From CBDBLK01 sp965243145 (GTDB lineage Bacteria > Bdellovibrionota > Bacteriovoracia > Bacteriovoracales > Bacteriovoracaceae): a DNA stretch of 64,000 nucleotides. The stretch lies in assembly GCA_965243145.1 (NCBI GenBank), contig CBDEUB010000002.1, positions 62,001 through 126,000 on the forward strand, read 5' to 3'. Below are positions 25,779-34,534 of this stretch, piece after piece. Each line of letters starts with the position of its first letter. Positions within the stretch are counted from its first letter, which is position 1. Below the pieces are notes generated by a model that worked only from the letters and a program-made list of their open reading frames with translations, was not told where the DNA came from and ran no database searches. A program made the position numbers and the translations under genes.

Positions 25779-26472
25779 GGCCATAGTTACTGGGGCCTCC
25801 CGCGGTTTAGGCCATGCTCTGGTTTTGGCCCTGAGGAAGGCCAACTACCGGGTGGTGGGGTGTGCCCGCAGCGGGGCGGACTTTCCACCGGAGGTGCACT
25901 ACTTTCAAACCGATCTGGCCGATGCCGCCCGTTTTTTGCCCGATTTCGATCGCGTCTGGGAGGAAGTCGGTGGAGAGAGTTTTGGCAAAATTGTTCTGCT
26001 TAACAACGCCGCCCTCTTGGCCCCCATCGGCCGCCTGGAAGATGGCCCGCTGGAAGAGTTGCAGCTTCACCTCCGAGTCAATGTGCACGCGCCCCTGTTG
26101 CTCAACCGATGGTTGTTGCAGAAAACCCGCGCTATGCGCGCGCGGGTGGTGAGCGTCGGCATCAGCAGTGGGGCCGCCACCAGTGCCTATCCGGGATGGA
26201 GTGCCTATTGCCTCTCCAAGGCCGCCAACGCCATGATGTCCAGGTGCCTGACGGCGGAACAGCGGGAGCGGGAGAGTTTGGGCCAGGCCCAAGGCCGCCA
26301 ATTTGAAATTTGGGACTTCGTTCCCGGGGTGGTGGACACGGCCATGCAGGATTTGATCCGCGCCCAATCGGCGGAGACATTCCCCAGTCGGGACAAATTT
26401 GTGGATTTGAAAAGGCATGGCCAACTGGCCTCCCCGTCTGATGTGGCCCAACGGCTGGTGGATCAGCTTTGA
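25777..26472 (+). CDS. short-chain dehydrogenase/reductase with 5' end replaced by repeat R1
   Basis: Classical SDR: dinucleotide site TGASRGLG almost at the start, NNAA, active-site Ser in SVGISSGA, and YCLSK (YxxxK). About 231 residues from the TTG at 25777. Ordinary members would have an ATG a few codons upstream, but here the sequence before LAIVTGAS belongs to R1. The frame is also open through R1 to ATG 25561, which would add 72 residues of repeat-encoded peptide. Sepiapterin- or benzil-reductase-like members look closest; the substrate is unknown. Stop overlaps the nusB start. Confidence 0.75.
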   Translation: MAIVTGASRGLGHALVLALRKANYRVVGCARSGADFPPEVHYFQTDLADAARFLPDFDRVWEEVGGESFGKIVLLNNAALLAPIGRLEDGPLEELQLHLRVNVHAPLLLNRWLLQKTRAMRARVVSVGISSGAATSAYPGWSAYCLSKAANAMMSRCLTAEQRERESLGQAQGRQFEIWDFVPGVVDTAMQDLIRAQSAETFPSRDKFVDLKRHGQLASPSDVAQRLVDQL

Positions 26473-26963
26473 AGGCGGGAGCACCGGACTTGGCCCATGT
26501 GGCCAAGCGGGCGGCGCGGGAGTGTGCCGCCAAATTTGTCTTTCAATTTCTGATCCAAGACAATCGATCCATGGTGGAAAAGTTGGCCACTGATCCCGCC
26601 CAGTGTGCCCGCCAGTTTGAGTCGTTTATGGTGAGTTACCAGATGCCCGACGAAGAGCACGCCGGCAACCAACTCTCGAACAAGGCCCACCGTTTGAGCT
26701 TGCAACTGGTTCAGGCGTTGGTTCACCATTTTGACGATTTGGAGGAGGTGATTGCCTCCCGTTTGAAGAGCAATTGGAAATTGTCCTCGCTGGACAAAAT
26801 GGATCACGCCCTCCTGTTGGTGGGCATTTGTGAAATGCGGGAGTGGAAAACTTCGCCGCCGATTCTAATTTCCGAGATGAACAAGCTGGCGCAGAAATAT
26901 GGCCGCCAAAACTCTCCCGCTTTTGTCAATGGAGTCCTGGATGCAGTCGCTCGCAAAGAGTGA
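26469..26963 (+). CDS. nusB: transcription antitermination factor NusB
   Basis: 164 residues; TTG start overlapping the SDR stop by four bases (TTGA). NusB binds boxA RNA with NusE for rRNA antitermination. Family features: RAARECAAKFVFQFL at the N-terminus, LDKMDHALLLVGICEM, and the C-terminal ISEMNKLAQKYG followed by SPAFVNGVLDAVAR. The N-terminal leader (KAGAPDLAHVAK) is slightly longer than usual. Confidence 0.9.
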   Translation: MKAGAPDLAHVAKRAARECAAKFVFQFLIQDNRSMVEKLATDPAQCARQFESFMVSYQMPDEEHAGNQLSNKAHRLSLQLVQALVHHFDDLEEVIASRLKSNWKLSSLDKMDHALLLVGICEMREWKTSPPILISEMNKLAQKYGRQNSPAFVNGVLDAVARKE

Positions 26964-27369
26964 GGGCGGGAGCGCCTTTCACCGCCTGCAAGAAAAATTG
27001 ACCCCCCAAGTGTTGGGCCTTTTGTGGATTACGGGCCAGGACATTGCCGCCAGGGAAGCGCCTTTCGATGAACTCAATTATTTTTTTGACGGCATTTTGG
27101 GGAGGCGCATGTTTTCCGCCACGGCACAGGCGGAGGTGGCGGATACCCATTTAGTGGCCAGTGAACATTACCAGCGCCCGGTGTACCTGGGCCAAGTGAG
27201 GCGGGACACTCCCCGCCTGGGAGTTGCTCTCAACCAGCTTTTGCGGATTATGCAAGGCCGTTCCGGCGGCCGCAAAAAAATTCTGGTGGTGCTCCAGGAG
27301 CGCTCCCACTTTCCCCCTTCCGTGGCCAAGTCGAATCCCTCCGTGGAGTTTGAGTTTCTATTGTTTTAG
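26941..27369 (+). CDS. small protein of unknown function downstream of nusB
   Basis: About 142 residues from ATG 26941 (MQSLAKSEGG), overlapping the nusB end by 23 bp; the frame also runs further upstream inside nusB, to 26899. Features: LTPQVLGLLWITGQDI, RRDTPRLGVALNQLL and a hydrophobic C-terminus VEFEFLLF. Not recognised. The overlap suggests coupled expression with nusB. Confidence 0.55.
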   Translation: MQSLAKSEGGSAFHRLQEKLTPQVLGLLWITGQDIAAREAPFDELNYFFDGILGRRMFSATAQAEVADTHLVASEHYQRPVYLGQVRRDTPRLGVALNQLLRIMQGRSGGRKKILVVLQERSHFPPSVAKSNPSVEFEFLLF

Positions 27370-27483
27370 AAGTGGATTGAGGGGGGCCATTCCCGGCGAA
27401 ATTTGGCGAAGTAGTGGAGATCACTGGCCTTTTAATTTTAATAAATATACTCATATTGCTTTTTTGAGTTTTTATATTAAAAT

Positions 27484-28086
27484 ATGATTATGCCAAGGCC
27501 AACTCAGCTAAAAAAACTTAAACCCCTTATGAAACGGGCCTCCTTCAGCGCTCAAGAGGCGCAAAAATACGGAGTTCACCCCAGCGTGCTTGCCTATTAC
27601 GCTAAAACAGGAGTTTTGGCCCGCATTTGCCGCGGAATTTATTGCAACCCCCGACTCAAATGCAAAACTGGCCTTCAGTGGGCCGAATTGGTGATCATCG
27701 CCCAAAGTATTCCCAGTGGAGTGGTTTGCCTCATTTCTGCCCTGGCCCTCTATGGCCTCACCGACGAGATTTTAAGGGAACATTGGATTGCGGTTTCCAA
27801 TAAATCACAGGCCCCCAAGAGGCCACAAACCAGAATCGTGCGTATGAGAAATACTCACCTGGGAAAAGTGGCGATCAAAATCAATGGCCAAAAAATCGCT
27901 ATTTTTAATAGAGAGCGAACTATCGTCGATAGTTTTCGCTGCCTCACTAAGGAAATTGCCATCAAGGCCCTCAAGCGAGGTCTGCAAAAGAGAGGCCCCC
28001 ACAAACTCGACCTCAGAAAGCTGCGAAGCTATGGCAAAAAACTGAGATTTAACTTGGATGCCTACATTTTGACGGCGACGACATGA
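27484..28086 (+). CDS. AbiEi-type antitoxin
   Basis: 200 residues. The N-terminal winged helix (FSAQEAQKYGVHPSVLAYYAKTG, then ARICRGIYCNP) and the following segment (VVCLISALALYGLTDE) match the AbiEi antitoxin of type IV toxin-antitoxin / abortive-infection systems. AbiEi represses the operon and counters the AbiEii nucleotidyltransferase. ATGA overlap with the next gene. Preceded by an AT-rich promoter region (27420-27480). Confidence 0.85.
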   Translation: MIMPRPTQLKKLKPLMKRASFSAQEAQKYGVHPSVLAYYAKTGVLARICRGIYCNPRLKCKTGLQWAELVIIAQSIPSGVVCLISALALYGLTDEILREHWIAVSNKSQAPKRPQTRIVRMRNTHLGKVAIKINGQKIAIFNRERTIVDSFRCLTKEIAIKALKRGLQKRGPHKLDLRKLRSYGKKLRFNLDAYILTATT

Positions 28087-28940
28087 ACCAACAGGCCCTT
28101 GAAAATAAGTTAAAGCACATCGCCAAAGAAAATAATTTAACTTTCCATCAAGTGTGGAAACAACTTATTATGGAACGCCTTTTGGTTCGACTTTCTCAAT
28201 CTCCGTTTGCCGATAAATTTATTTTCAAGGGTGGCATTTTACTTTCCCGTTACTTAGAAATTGGCAGGGAAACAAAAGACCTCGATTTTTTGGCCCAATT
28301 CTTAGACTCAAAAAAGGCCAAAATGGCCCTGGCCTTCAAAAATATTTGTGCTATTGATCCCAAAGATGGATTTCAGTTTTCACTTTTGAACATTTCTCCA
28401 CATGGCCAAGTTCACATGGATTATCCTGGATTTCAATTAAAGTTAAAAGTTGCGTTTGAAAAAATAAAAGACTCTATTCAAATTGATATAGGAGTAGGTG
28501 ATGCCGTAAGGCCCCAATCAAAGTCTTTTAAACTTTACCACTATTGTGGAAGGCCAGTTTTTGAAAAAAATATCTCTCTCCAAGTTTATCCGTTGGAAAC
28601 TATTTTTGCTGAAAAGTTTGAAACTCTTATTTCCAGAGGGGCCGCCAACTCTCGAATGAAAGATTACCATGATCTCGTTTTGCTTTGTCGAAAGAGCAAA
28701 CTTCTTCATCCTGAGAAGTTAAATCAGAATATTAAAACGACCTTTGATAATAGAAACACTCCAATAGGTTTTCCCATAATTTTTTCTCAAGAGGAATATT
28801 CAGTTCTTCAAAAATTATGGGGTGAACATATAAAAAAGCTGGGGCCACTTGCCACTGGTTTAAATTTGCCTATTCAAATAGAAAGCGTCGTCAATGAACT
28901 CAATGAATATTTAGAATCTATCGCCATTGTTCCAACTTGA
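28083..28940 (+). CDS. AbiEii-type nucleotidyltransferase toxin
   Basis: 285 residues with the family signature FIFKGGILLSRYLEIGRETKDLDF: the KGG loop and the DLDF aspartates typical of this NTase group. A second conserved region is ETIFAEKFETLISRGAANSRMKDYHDL. AbiEii-like toxins add nucleotides to tRNA acceptor ends and stop growth upon phage infection. AT-rich (roughly 37% GC), yet it contains ten GGCC sites. Confidence 0.87.
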   Translation: MNQQALENKLKHIAKENNLTFHQVWKQLIMERLLVRLSQSPFADKFIFKGGILLSRYLEIGRETKDLDFLAQFLDSKKAKMALAFKNICAIDPKDGFQFSLLNISPHGQVHMDYPGFQLKLKVAFEKIKDSIQIDIGVGDAVRPQSKSFKLYHYCGRPVFEKNISLQVYPLETIFAEKFETLISRGAANSRMKDYHDLVLLCRKSKLLHPEKLNQNIKTTFDNRNTPIGFPIIFSQEEYSVLQKLWGEHIKKLGPLATGLNLPIQIESVVNELNEYLESIAIVPT

Positions 28941-28988
28941 GAGGTGGCCATCCCTGGTCTCTGGGAATTTTAATCTGGCCAATTCCCC

Positions 28989-29624
28989 CTATTTCCCCAT
29001 GTTGAGTTTGGCCCACCAGCGATCGCGGCACAGGTGGTAATAGGCCACCATGAGCAGGCCCTGGGTTCCTAGAGTTATCCATGGCCTGGCCAATACCGTT
29101 TGCAGAGATTTGTTGGCCAAAAGGGCGATGGAGAGGGTTCCACTGGCCGCCACTGCGCTGGCCCTTCTCACTTTTTGGGCGCGCACTTCTCTGGGGGTGT
29201 CCAGCAGGCCAAATCCTGCGGCACAGGCAATCGTCAAATTGCCAAAGGTGAAGAATAGGGGAAGGGCCTTGCCCGGCGCGGGCATCCCCGCAATTTGAAT
29301 GTCCTGCGGGGCCAACACTATGGCCGCGTAAAGAAAGTCTCTCTCTTCACAGGGCCTCAATTCTGCGGCGGAATCGCCCCATTCCTCTACAAAGTGGCCG
29401 AGGCGTTGTAGGGGCAAAAACTCCCCGGGCCAGGACTCTATTCCACAGCGCGGCCGTCCTTCTTCATTGAACAAAACCGGGGCCACAGCAGGGGGCGCAC
29501 TTTCTTGCGCCATCGCTGGAATTGAGGCCATCAGGCCCAAGAGAAGGGGCATGGCCTTGAGCATTTCAGCTGTGGCCAAAATGGCCTTTAGGGAAATGCC
29601 GTTTTTCTCAGTTTTTGGGTTCAT
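28989..29624 (-). CDS. exported protein, paralogue A
   Basis: 211 residues with a signal peptide (MPLLLGLMASIPAMAQ). The middle contains RPRCGIES, then LRPCEERDFLYAAIVLAPQD followed by IQIAGMPAPG; two or three hydrophobic segments at the C-terminus suggest membrane association. It shares this core with the upstream gene, so the pair is a tandem duplication. Start overlaps the upstream stop by four bases (ATGA). Function unknown; sits next to the AbiE pair, convergent. Confidence 0.6.
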   Translation of the reverse strand: MNPKTEKNGISLKAILATAEMLKAMPLLLGLMASIPAMAQESAPPAVAPVLFNEEGRPRCGIESWPGEFLPLQRLGHFVEEWGDSAAELRPCEERDFLYAAIVLAPQDIQIAGMPAPGKALPLFFTFGNLTIACAAGFGLLDTPREVRAQKVRRASAVAASGTLSIALLANKSLQTVLARPWITLGTQGLLMVAYYHLCRDRWWAKLNMGK

Positions 29625-30304
29625 TGTTGACTTTTTTTTGATTGTTTCTCTAGCTGCTTATACACACCACATGCAATATGGCCAGCAGTAGCAGCTAAAG
29701 TGTGAAAAAACAGTGTGTAAAATGTAGAACCGGGAACTCTTGTGTATGTAGTGCCATTGATAAAGGTGGCAAAGATTCCCATTCCGAATCCAAAAACGCC
29801 CGTTTCTAAAGCGTAGTTCAAAGTCTGGGAATTTGTCACAGGGTAAATGGGTGGAGATACGGGTATGGCAAAACGACAACCCACACCAGCGCTAAGTCCC
29901 AAAGAGGGGATAAAAAAGTAGAATCGTCGTCCCATTAGGCCAGTTGCCCAGGCACCTCTAGCAGGTGAAGGCATCCCCGCAATCGCTACTTCTTGCGGGT
30001 TGAGCACCACGCCGGCGTAGAGTTCATCGCTCTGATCACATTCACGAAGGGTGGCCAGTTCGTCGAGGGCGCGTTCTGTTTCGGGGTGGCGATCGACAAA
30101 CTCGTCAAAGCGCTCTGAAGACAAAAATTCGCTGTTTTCGACTTTACAACGGGTCTCCCCGTTTTCATCGAGCAATATGGCGGCGGCGATTTGAGGGGCC
30201 GCAGAGTAGACTTCCCCCTTGCTGTTGGCCAGGTTGGTATAAGCAAGAGCGATGGGTGTCCAAAGGGCCATAAATACACAGATCGTCTTTTTAAAGCAGT
30301 TCAT
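29621..30304 (-). CDS. exported protein, paralogue B
   Basis: 227 residues, signal peptide TICVFMALWTPIALAYT. Core in common with paralogue A: ETRCKVENSEFL, ATLRECDQSDELYAGVVLNP and EVAIAGMPSPARG. C-terminal hydrophobic segments again suggest membrane insertion. Upstream lies the intergenic motif AAAATCGGGTAGTTTTTACA (30382-30401). No family recognised. Confidence 0.6.
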   Translation of the reverse strand: MNCFKKTICVFMALWTPIALAYTNLANSKGEVYSAAPQIAAAILLDENGETRCKVENSEFLSSERFDEFVDRHPETERALDELATLRECDQSDELYAGVVLNPQEVAIAGMPSPARGAWATGLMGRRFYFFIPSLGLSAGVGCRFAIPVSPPIYPVTNSQTLNYALETGVFGFGMGIFATFINGTTYTRVPGSTFYTLFFHTLAATAGHIACGVYKQLEKQSKKSQQ

Positions 30305-30381
30305 AGGTAACCTCCATTTTGATTTGATGGCCTTTGAGGGGCACTTTAGATGGTTTTTGTCCTGAGCGCAAGATTTTTTTC

Positions 30382-30401
30382 AAAATCGGGTAGTTTTTAC
30401 A
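30382..30401 (+). promoter_or_regulatory. recurrent intergenic motif CGGGTAxTTTTTACA
   Basis: AAAATCGGGTAGTTTTTACA; close relatives occur at 35015-35034 (plus), 44614-44628 (minus) and 46636-46654 (minus). Two more bases of AT-rich context on each side are alike. Possibly a shared operator or promoter part. Confidence 0.35.
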
Positions 30402-30444
30402 CGATTAGTGGCCAAATATAGCTTCGTATATTCCTAAAAGGCCC

Positions 30445-31602
30445 CTAAGGCCGGGAAAAAAGAGAGTACAATTCTCTCCAGGGGACGATAGAGCAGGGGC
30501 CTTGCTTGTGAGTCTGTTCTCCCCCGTAGACGAGGAAAGAGTCGCCGTGCCTGGGGCCTGCATATTTTTGGTACAGTTCCAAGTTTTTGAAGAAATGTTT
30601 TTGCAGGGTAGTGCCGGATTTCATTTCCACGGAAAAAATGTTTTCCCCCATTTCCCAGAGGAGGTCAATTTCCACCCCTTTGTTGTCTCTCCAAAAATAA
30701 AAATCCAGTCCGCGGCGGTAGTTTTTGCTGTATTTGAGACATTCGCTAATCATCATCGACTCGAAAATTTGTCCTCGGTAGGGGGAGAAGGGAAGCTGCT
30801 CCCTAGTTAAACCTAAGAGATAGCACAGAAGGCCCGAGTCGTAGAAGTAGTATTTGGGAGATTTGACCACCCTTTTGGCAAAATTTCTATAGTGGGGCCT
30901 GAGGGGGAAGATGATATAGCTAGCTTCGAGAAGAGAGAGCCAGGAAGTCACCGTCCTGGCATTGATGCCCGCTTCATTGCCCAACTCCGAGTCATTGATG
31001 AGGCATCCCGACCGGGCCGCCAGCAGTCGCAGGAATTTTTGAAAGGTCGAGAGGTCTTTAATGTTGATGAGGTTTCGCACATCCCTTTCGATATAAGTTT
31101 TGGTGTAGTCCTCGTACCAAATGCGGGGATCAAAGTTCTTGTCGTAGAGGGGGGGATAAAATCCCCTGTAGAGCGTGTCGTCTAGGGCCTCAATCTCCCG
31201 TTTGACCTCGGTGAGAGAAAAGGGCAACAGTTCGATGAGTCCGGCGCGGCCTGCGAGGGATTGGGTAATTTTGGAGAGCAGGCCGAATTGCTGGGAACCC
31301 GTGACGATAAATTCTCCCGCCCTCTTGTGGGCATCGACGATGCCCTGGATGTAGGAGAAGAGTTCGGGTGTGCGCTGGATTTCGTCGATAATAAGTCCCG
31401 TCTCGGATTGGGCCAAAAAGGCCCGGGGGTCTTCTTCGGCCAGTTGGCGCTGCTCGGGTTCTTCCATGGAGATATATTTTTTGTCCTGGAAGGTGGCCTG
31501 AACCAAGGTGGTTTTACCCGATTGCCGTGGCCCAGTGACGGCGACCACAGGGTAGTGGCCAGCGAGGTTTTGCAGAATGGCCTGGGCCTCTCGGGGGTAC
31601 AT
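30445..31602 (-). CDS. AAA_14/DUF4143 ATPase-nuclease-like protein (1)
   Basis: 385 residues. Walker A VTGPRQSGKTTLVQ near 23-36, Walker B LIIDEIQRTPEL, sensor TGSQQFGLL. The C-terminal DUF4143 half has a winged helix (LSTFQKFLRLLAARSG) and a PD-(D/E)xK-like strand pair (GVEIDLLWEM then FSVEMKSG). Such proteins are common and often found in accessory regions; the biological role is not established. Divergent from the second member across a palindrome. Confidence 0.85.
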   Translation of the reverse strand: MYPREAQAILQNLAGHYPVVAVTGPRQSGKTTLVQATFQDKKYISMEEPEQRQLAEEDPRAFLAQSETGLIIDEIQRTPELFSYIQGIVDAHKRAGEFIVTGSQQFGLLSKITQSLAGRAGLIELLPFSLTEVKREIEALDDTLYRGFYPPLYDKNFDPRIWYEDYTKTYIERDVRNLINIKDLSTFQKFLRLLAARSGCLINDSELGNEAGINARTVTSWLSLLEASYIIFPLRPHYRNFAKRVVKSPKYYFYDSGLLCYLLGLTREQLPFSPYRGQIFESMMISECLKYSKNYRRGLDFYFWRDNKGVEIDLLWEMGENIFSVEMKSGTTLQKHFFKNLELYQKYAGPRHGDSFLVYGGEQTHKQGPCSIVPWRELYSLFSRP

Positions 31603-31621
31603 CTCATAGATTTTAGGCCAT

Positions 31622-31665
31622 TTTTAGTACAAATTCAACATAGAAGTGCTAAAAATGTACTAAAA
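31622..31665. promoter_or_regulatory. divergent operator candidate
   Basis: Perfect 10-bp inverted repeat TTTTAGTACA (31622-31631) and TGTACTAAAA (31656-31665), 24-base spacer, centred between two divergent DUF4143 genes whose starts are at 31602 and 31727. Fits a dimeric repressor site controlling both (inference). Confidence 0.55.
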
Positions 31666-31726
31666 TTGGCATCGGCCACTCCTTTAAACCTTGATTTTTC
31701 GGAGTTTGTCTCCTAAAATACTAGGT

Positions 31727-32887
31727 ATGTTACACAGGTGGGCGAGAAATAAGATCGAGGAAGTGCTCCGGCGGGTTCCCGCCGTGGTACTTCTTGGAGC
31801 GCGCCAGGTGGGGAAAACCACTTTGGCCCAAGAGATAGGCCAGGGGTACAATTCTCTCTATCTCGACCTCGAATCCCCAGAGGATTTGATCAAGCTCGAC
31901 GATCCCCTCTCCTTCCTGTCTGGCCAGCGGGACAAGCTGGTGATCCTCGATGAAATCCAACGCATGCCGGACATTTTCACCGTCCTGCGCGGGATTATAG
32001 ACCGCAACCGCCGAGCGGGTAAAAAGGGGGGGCAGTTTCTCCTTCTCGGTTCGGCCTCGATGGAGTTGATGAGGCAGTCCTCGGAGAGTTTGGCCGGGCG
32101 TATTCACTACATTCACCTCGACGGACTCAATGCCTTGGAAGCGCCCGGCGATGTGGGCAAGCTGTGGTTGAGGGGCGGTTTCCCCGACAGTTATCTGGCC
32201 GCTTCGGATTCACAGAGTGTCGAATGGCGGGAAATGTTTATCCGCACATACTTGGAGAGAGATGTGCCCCAAATGGGCCTGCGGGTGCCGGCGGGCCGCT
32301 TGAGGAGGTTGTGGACAATGTTGGCCCATCTCCAAGGAGAGGTGCCCAATTGCTCCAAACTGGGGGCCAACTTGGAAGTGGATGGCAAAACCGTCTCCTT
32401 CTACTTGGACATCCTCACCAACTTGTTATTGGTGAGGCGACTTGGCCCATGGTGCGAAAATGTCAAAAAGCGAATGATTAAGTCCCCAAGGTTTTACATC
32501 CGCGACAGTGGCCTGCTCCACAGATTGTTGGGCATCCCGGACGAAGAGGGCCTCTTATCCCACCCCATTCTGGGCAAGAGTTGGGAGGGTTTCGTCATCG
32601 AAAACATCCTTTCGGTTCTTCCCGTCGGCATCACGCCCTATTACTACCGCACGACGGCGGGTGCTGAAATCGACCTGGTGCTCAAGGTATCGGCCAGAGA
32701 ATCGTGGGCCATAGAGATCAAACGGGGTATGGCCCCCAAAGTGGCCAGCGGTTTCCACGGGGCCTCGCGGGATATTGGGGCCAAAAAAAAGTTTGTCGTC
32801 TACAGCGGTGACGACGAATTTCCCGTCGGAAAAGAGACGACGATTATCTCGCTGCCGAGACTTATGGACAAGGTTCAGGGCCTTTGA
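31727..32887 (+). CDS. AAA_14/DUF4143 ATPase-nuclease-like protein (2)
   Basis: 386 residues from ATG 31727 (MLHRWARNKIEE), chosen over 31691 because the protein family begins there and AGG precedes it. Walker A LLGARQVGKTTLA, Walker B VILDEIQRMPDI, GSASMELM sensor. C-terminal DUF4143 with AEIDLVLKVSARESWAIEIKRG as the nuclease-like core. It differs clearly from its two neighbours, so the cluster was not built by recent duplication. Confidence 0.85.
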   Translation: MLHRWARNKIEEVLRRVPAVVLLGARQVGKTTLAQEIGQGYNSLYLDLESPEDLIKLDDPLSFLSGQRDKLVILDEIQRMPDIFTVLRGIIDRNRRAGKKGGQFLLLGSASMELMRQSSESLAGRIHYIHLDGLNALEAPGDVGKLWLRGGFPDSYLAASDSQSVEWREMFIRTYLERDVPQMGLRVPAGRLRRLWTMLAHLQGEVPNCSKLGANLEVDGKTVSFYLDILTNLLLVRRLGPWCENVKKRMIKSPRFYIRDSGLLHRLLGIPDEEGLLSHPILGKSWEGFVIENILSVLPVGITPYYYRTTAGAEIDLVLKVSARESWAIEIKRGMAPKVASGFHGASRDIGAKKKFVVYSGDDEFPVGKETTIISLPRLMDKVQGL

Positions 32888-32937
32888 AATTGGGAAGGAG
32901 AAACGGCCCAGGGTAGTAACCATTTTATGGCCGCTTC

Positions 32938-34095
32938 TTAGAGCGCCCTCTCTTTGAGGAGTTTGCTAAAGCTGGCAAAGGAGAGGACTTCGATTCCGTC
33001 TTCGGTGGCCCTGTCCCGTATGCCGGTATAAACCAGGATTCTTCTTTTGAGGCCATCTAGGGAGTTGATCGCTTGCAATCCCTTGAAGTGTTGGGGGCGG
33101 AGGTTCTCCGTCGCTTTTGCCTCGATGGCGATTTTTTCCTTGCCCCTGGCCAGGAGGAAGTCGACCTCGGTGTGTTTGGCCTCGGCCGGCGACCAGTAAA
33201 AGATGCCGTCTATGTCATCGTAGGTATCCTTTTGAAATGTGAGCAGGGTGAAAATCAGCCCTTCAAAGAGAGCACCCTTTTCCTCTGGGCCAACTGGCCC
33301 CCTTTGGCCCTTGATCGCCCTGGCCAGTCCGGGGTCGATAAAATAGCATTTGGCCCTCCTGCGCTCGCGCACACGCAGCTTGGATTCAAATGCCGGTAGT
33401 TTTTTTAACAGCAGTGTGTCTTGGAGGATTTGAAAGAATCCCGCCACGGTGGGCCTGGCGACACCGCAATCCCTCGCTATATTGGAGAGGTTGATGGCCT
33501 GGCCGTGGAATATGGCCGCTACGGGGAGAAAGCGCGAGAAGCCGCCCAGGTTGCGGACGATGGCCTCGGCCTGAATTTCTTCCTTGAGGTAGGTTTGGAC
33601 ATAGGTTTTCAAGGCCTCGCGCCTGTCGCAAGCGTTGTGGACGAGGGGGATGGTTCCCGTCTCTAGGGCCTGGCCGAGGGAAAAATCGTCTCCCATTTCC
33701 ATGGGGGTTAAGGGGTAAAGGGTGCGGCCAGTGGCCCTGCCCCCGAGAAGGTTGACGCCAGAACGGCGCAGTTTGCGGGCGCTCGACCCGGTGAGGACGA
33801 AGCGCAGTTTGTGGCCTTCTATGAGGCGGTGGACTTCGTTGAGAAGATTGGGCAAACGCTGGATTTCGTCGACGAAAACCCATGAATTTTGTGGTAGGGA
33901 GCGCAGTTCTTGGTAGAAGAGGCCTGGCCTGGCCAAGTAGCTCTGGTATCGCTCTTCGTCCAGCAGGGATACTTCACAGGAATCTAGGCCCAGTTGGCGC
34001 ACCAGAGTGGTTTTCCCCGTCCCCCGAGGCCCCAGCAAGAAAAAGCTGGATTTGGGGCAGCAGAAGAGGCGTGGGTAGAGTTTCGTTTTTTGCAT
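32938..34095 (-). CDS. AAA_14/DUF4143 ATPase-nuclease-like protein (3)
   Basis: 385 residues. Walker A LLGPRGTGKTTLVRQL, Walker B VFVDEIQRLPNL, TGSSARKLRR sensor, and TEVDFLLARGKEKIAIEAKA in the C-terminal DUF4143 part. Third divergent member of the same family in 3.7 kb. Convergent with member 2 (50 bp apart). A P-loop-region relic related to this gene lies at 35060-35094. Confidence 0.85.
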   Translation of the reverse strand: MQKTKLYPRLFCCPKSSFFLLGPRGTGKTTLVRQLGLDSCEVSLLDEERYQSYLARPGLFYQELRSLPQNSWVFVDEIQRLPNLLNEVHRLIEGHKLRFVLTGSSARKLRRSGVNLLGGRATGRTLYPLTPMEMGDDFSLGQALETGTIPLVHNACDRREALKTYVQTYLKEEIQAEAIVRNLGGFSRFLPVAAIFHGQAINLSNIARDCGVARPTVAGFFQILQDTLLLKKLPAFESKLRVRERRRAKCYFIDPGLARAIKGQRGPVGPEEKGALFEGLIFTLLTFQKDTYDDIDGIFYWSPAEAKHTEVDFLLARGKEKIAIEAKATENLRPQHFKGLQAINSLDGLKRRILVYTGIRDRATEDGIEVLSFASFSKLLKERAL

Positions 34096-34253
34096 ACCAT
34101 GATGTTATATTACGCCGTAATTTGATGTCAATATGAACAAAAATTGGGGTACTTTCCTCTGCTTGAAACAAATTAACTTCGTATATTCCTATGAGGCCTT
34201 TTGAAATAACGCAAGAAATTCGCCCTTATTGTGCGTGTCGAGGGCCAATTGCT

Positions 34254-34277
34254 ATTGTACATAAATGTATGTACAAT
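34254..34277. promoter_or_regulatory. hicAB operator candidate
   Basis: Perfect 9-bp inverted repeat ATTGTACAT / ATGTACAAT with a 6-base spacer, about 60 bases ahead of hicA. HicB proteins with an XRE domain, as encoded here, bind such palindromes to repress their operon. Confidence 0.6.
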
Positions 34278-34336
34278 TGAATGATGGAATAATGTGGACT
34301 GTGCGAAGGCCCAGATGAAGATAGAGGAAAATTTTT

Positions 34337-34534
34337 GTGAAAAAGACGATATTGGAAAAGTATCTCAAGGAAATGGGATGGTAGAAATATGGCGAAGGTT
34401 CTAAACACGAAAAATGGACAAATGGAAAAATAAAGACGACCTTGCCACGCCATAGGAATATTAACGAAATCACGGCAAAGGCCATTTTAAAATTGGTAAA
34501 ACAAAATAGGAGGGATGGGAGAGATGAAAATTGA
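34337..34534 (+). pseudogene. hicA: hicA toxin gene interrupted by an amber codon
   Basis: GTG 34337 opens VKKTILEKYLKEMGW, the usual HicA start, followed by TAG at 34382-34384; the same frame continues KYGEGSKHEKWTNGKIKTTL, PRHRNINEITAKAILKLV, down to TGA 34532-34534. Length (65 codons) and the RHRxIxExTAKAILK ending match HicA mRNA interferases; the catalytic-region His (GSKHEKW) is kept. One base change (TGG to TAG) would explain the stop. It overlaps hicB by 11 bases. Either inactivated, or read through. Confidence 0.8.
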
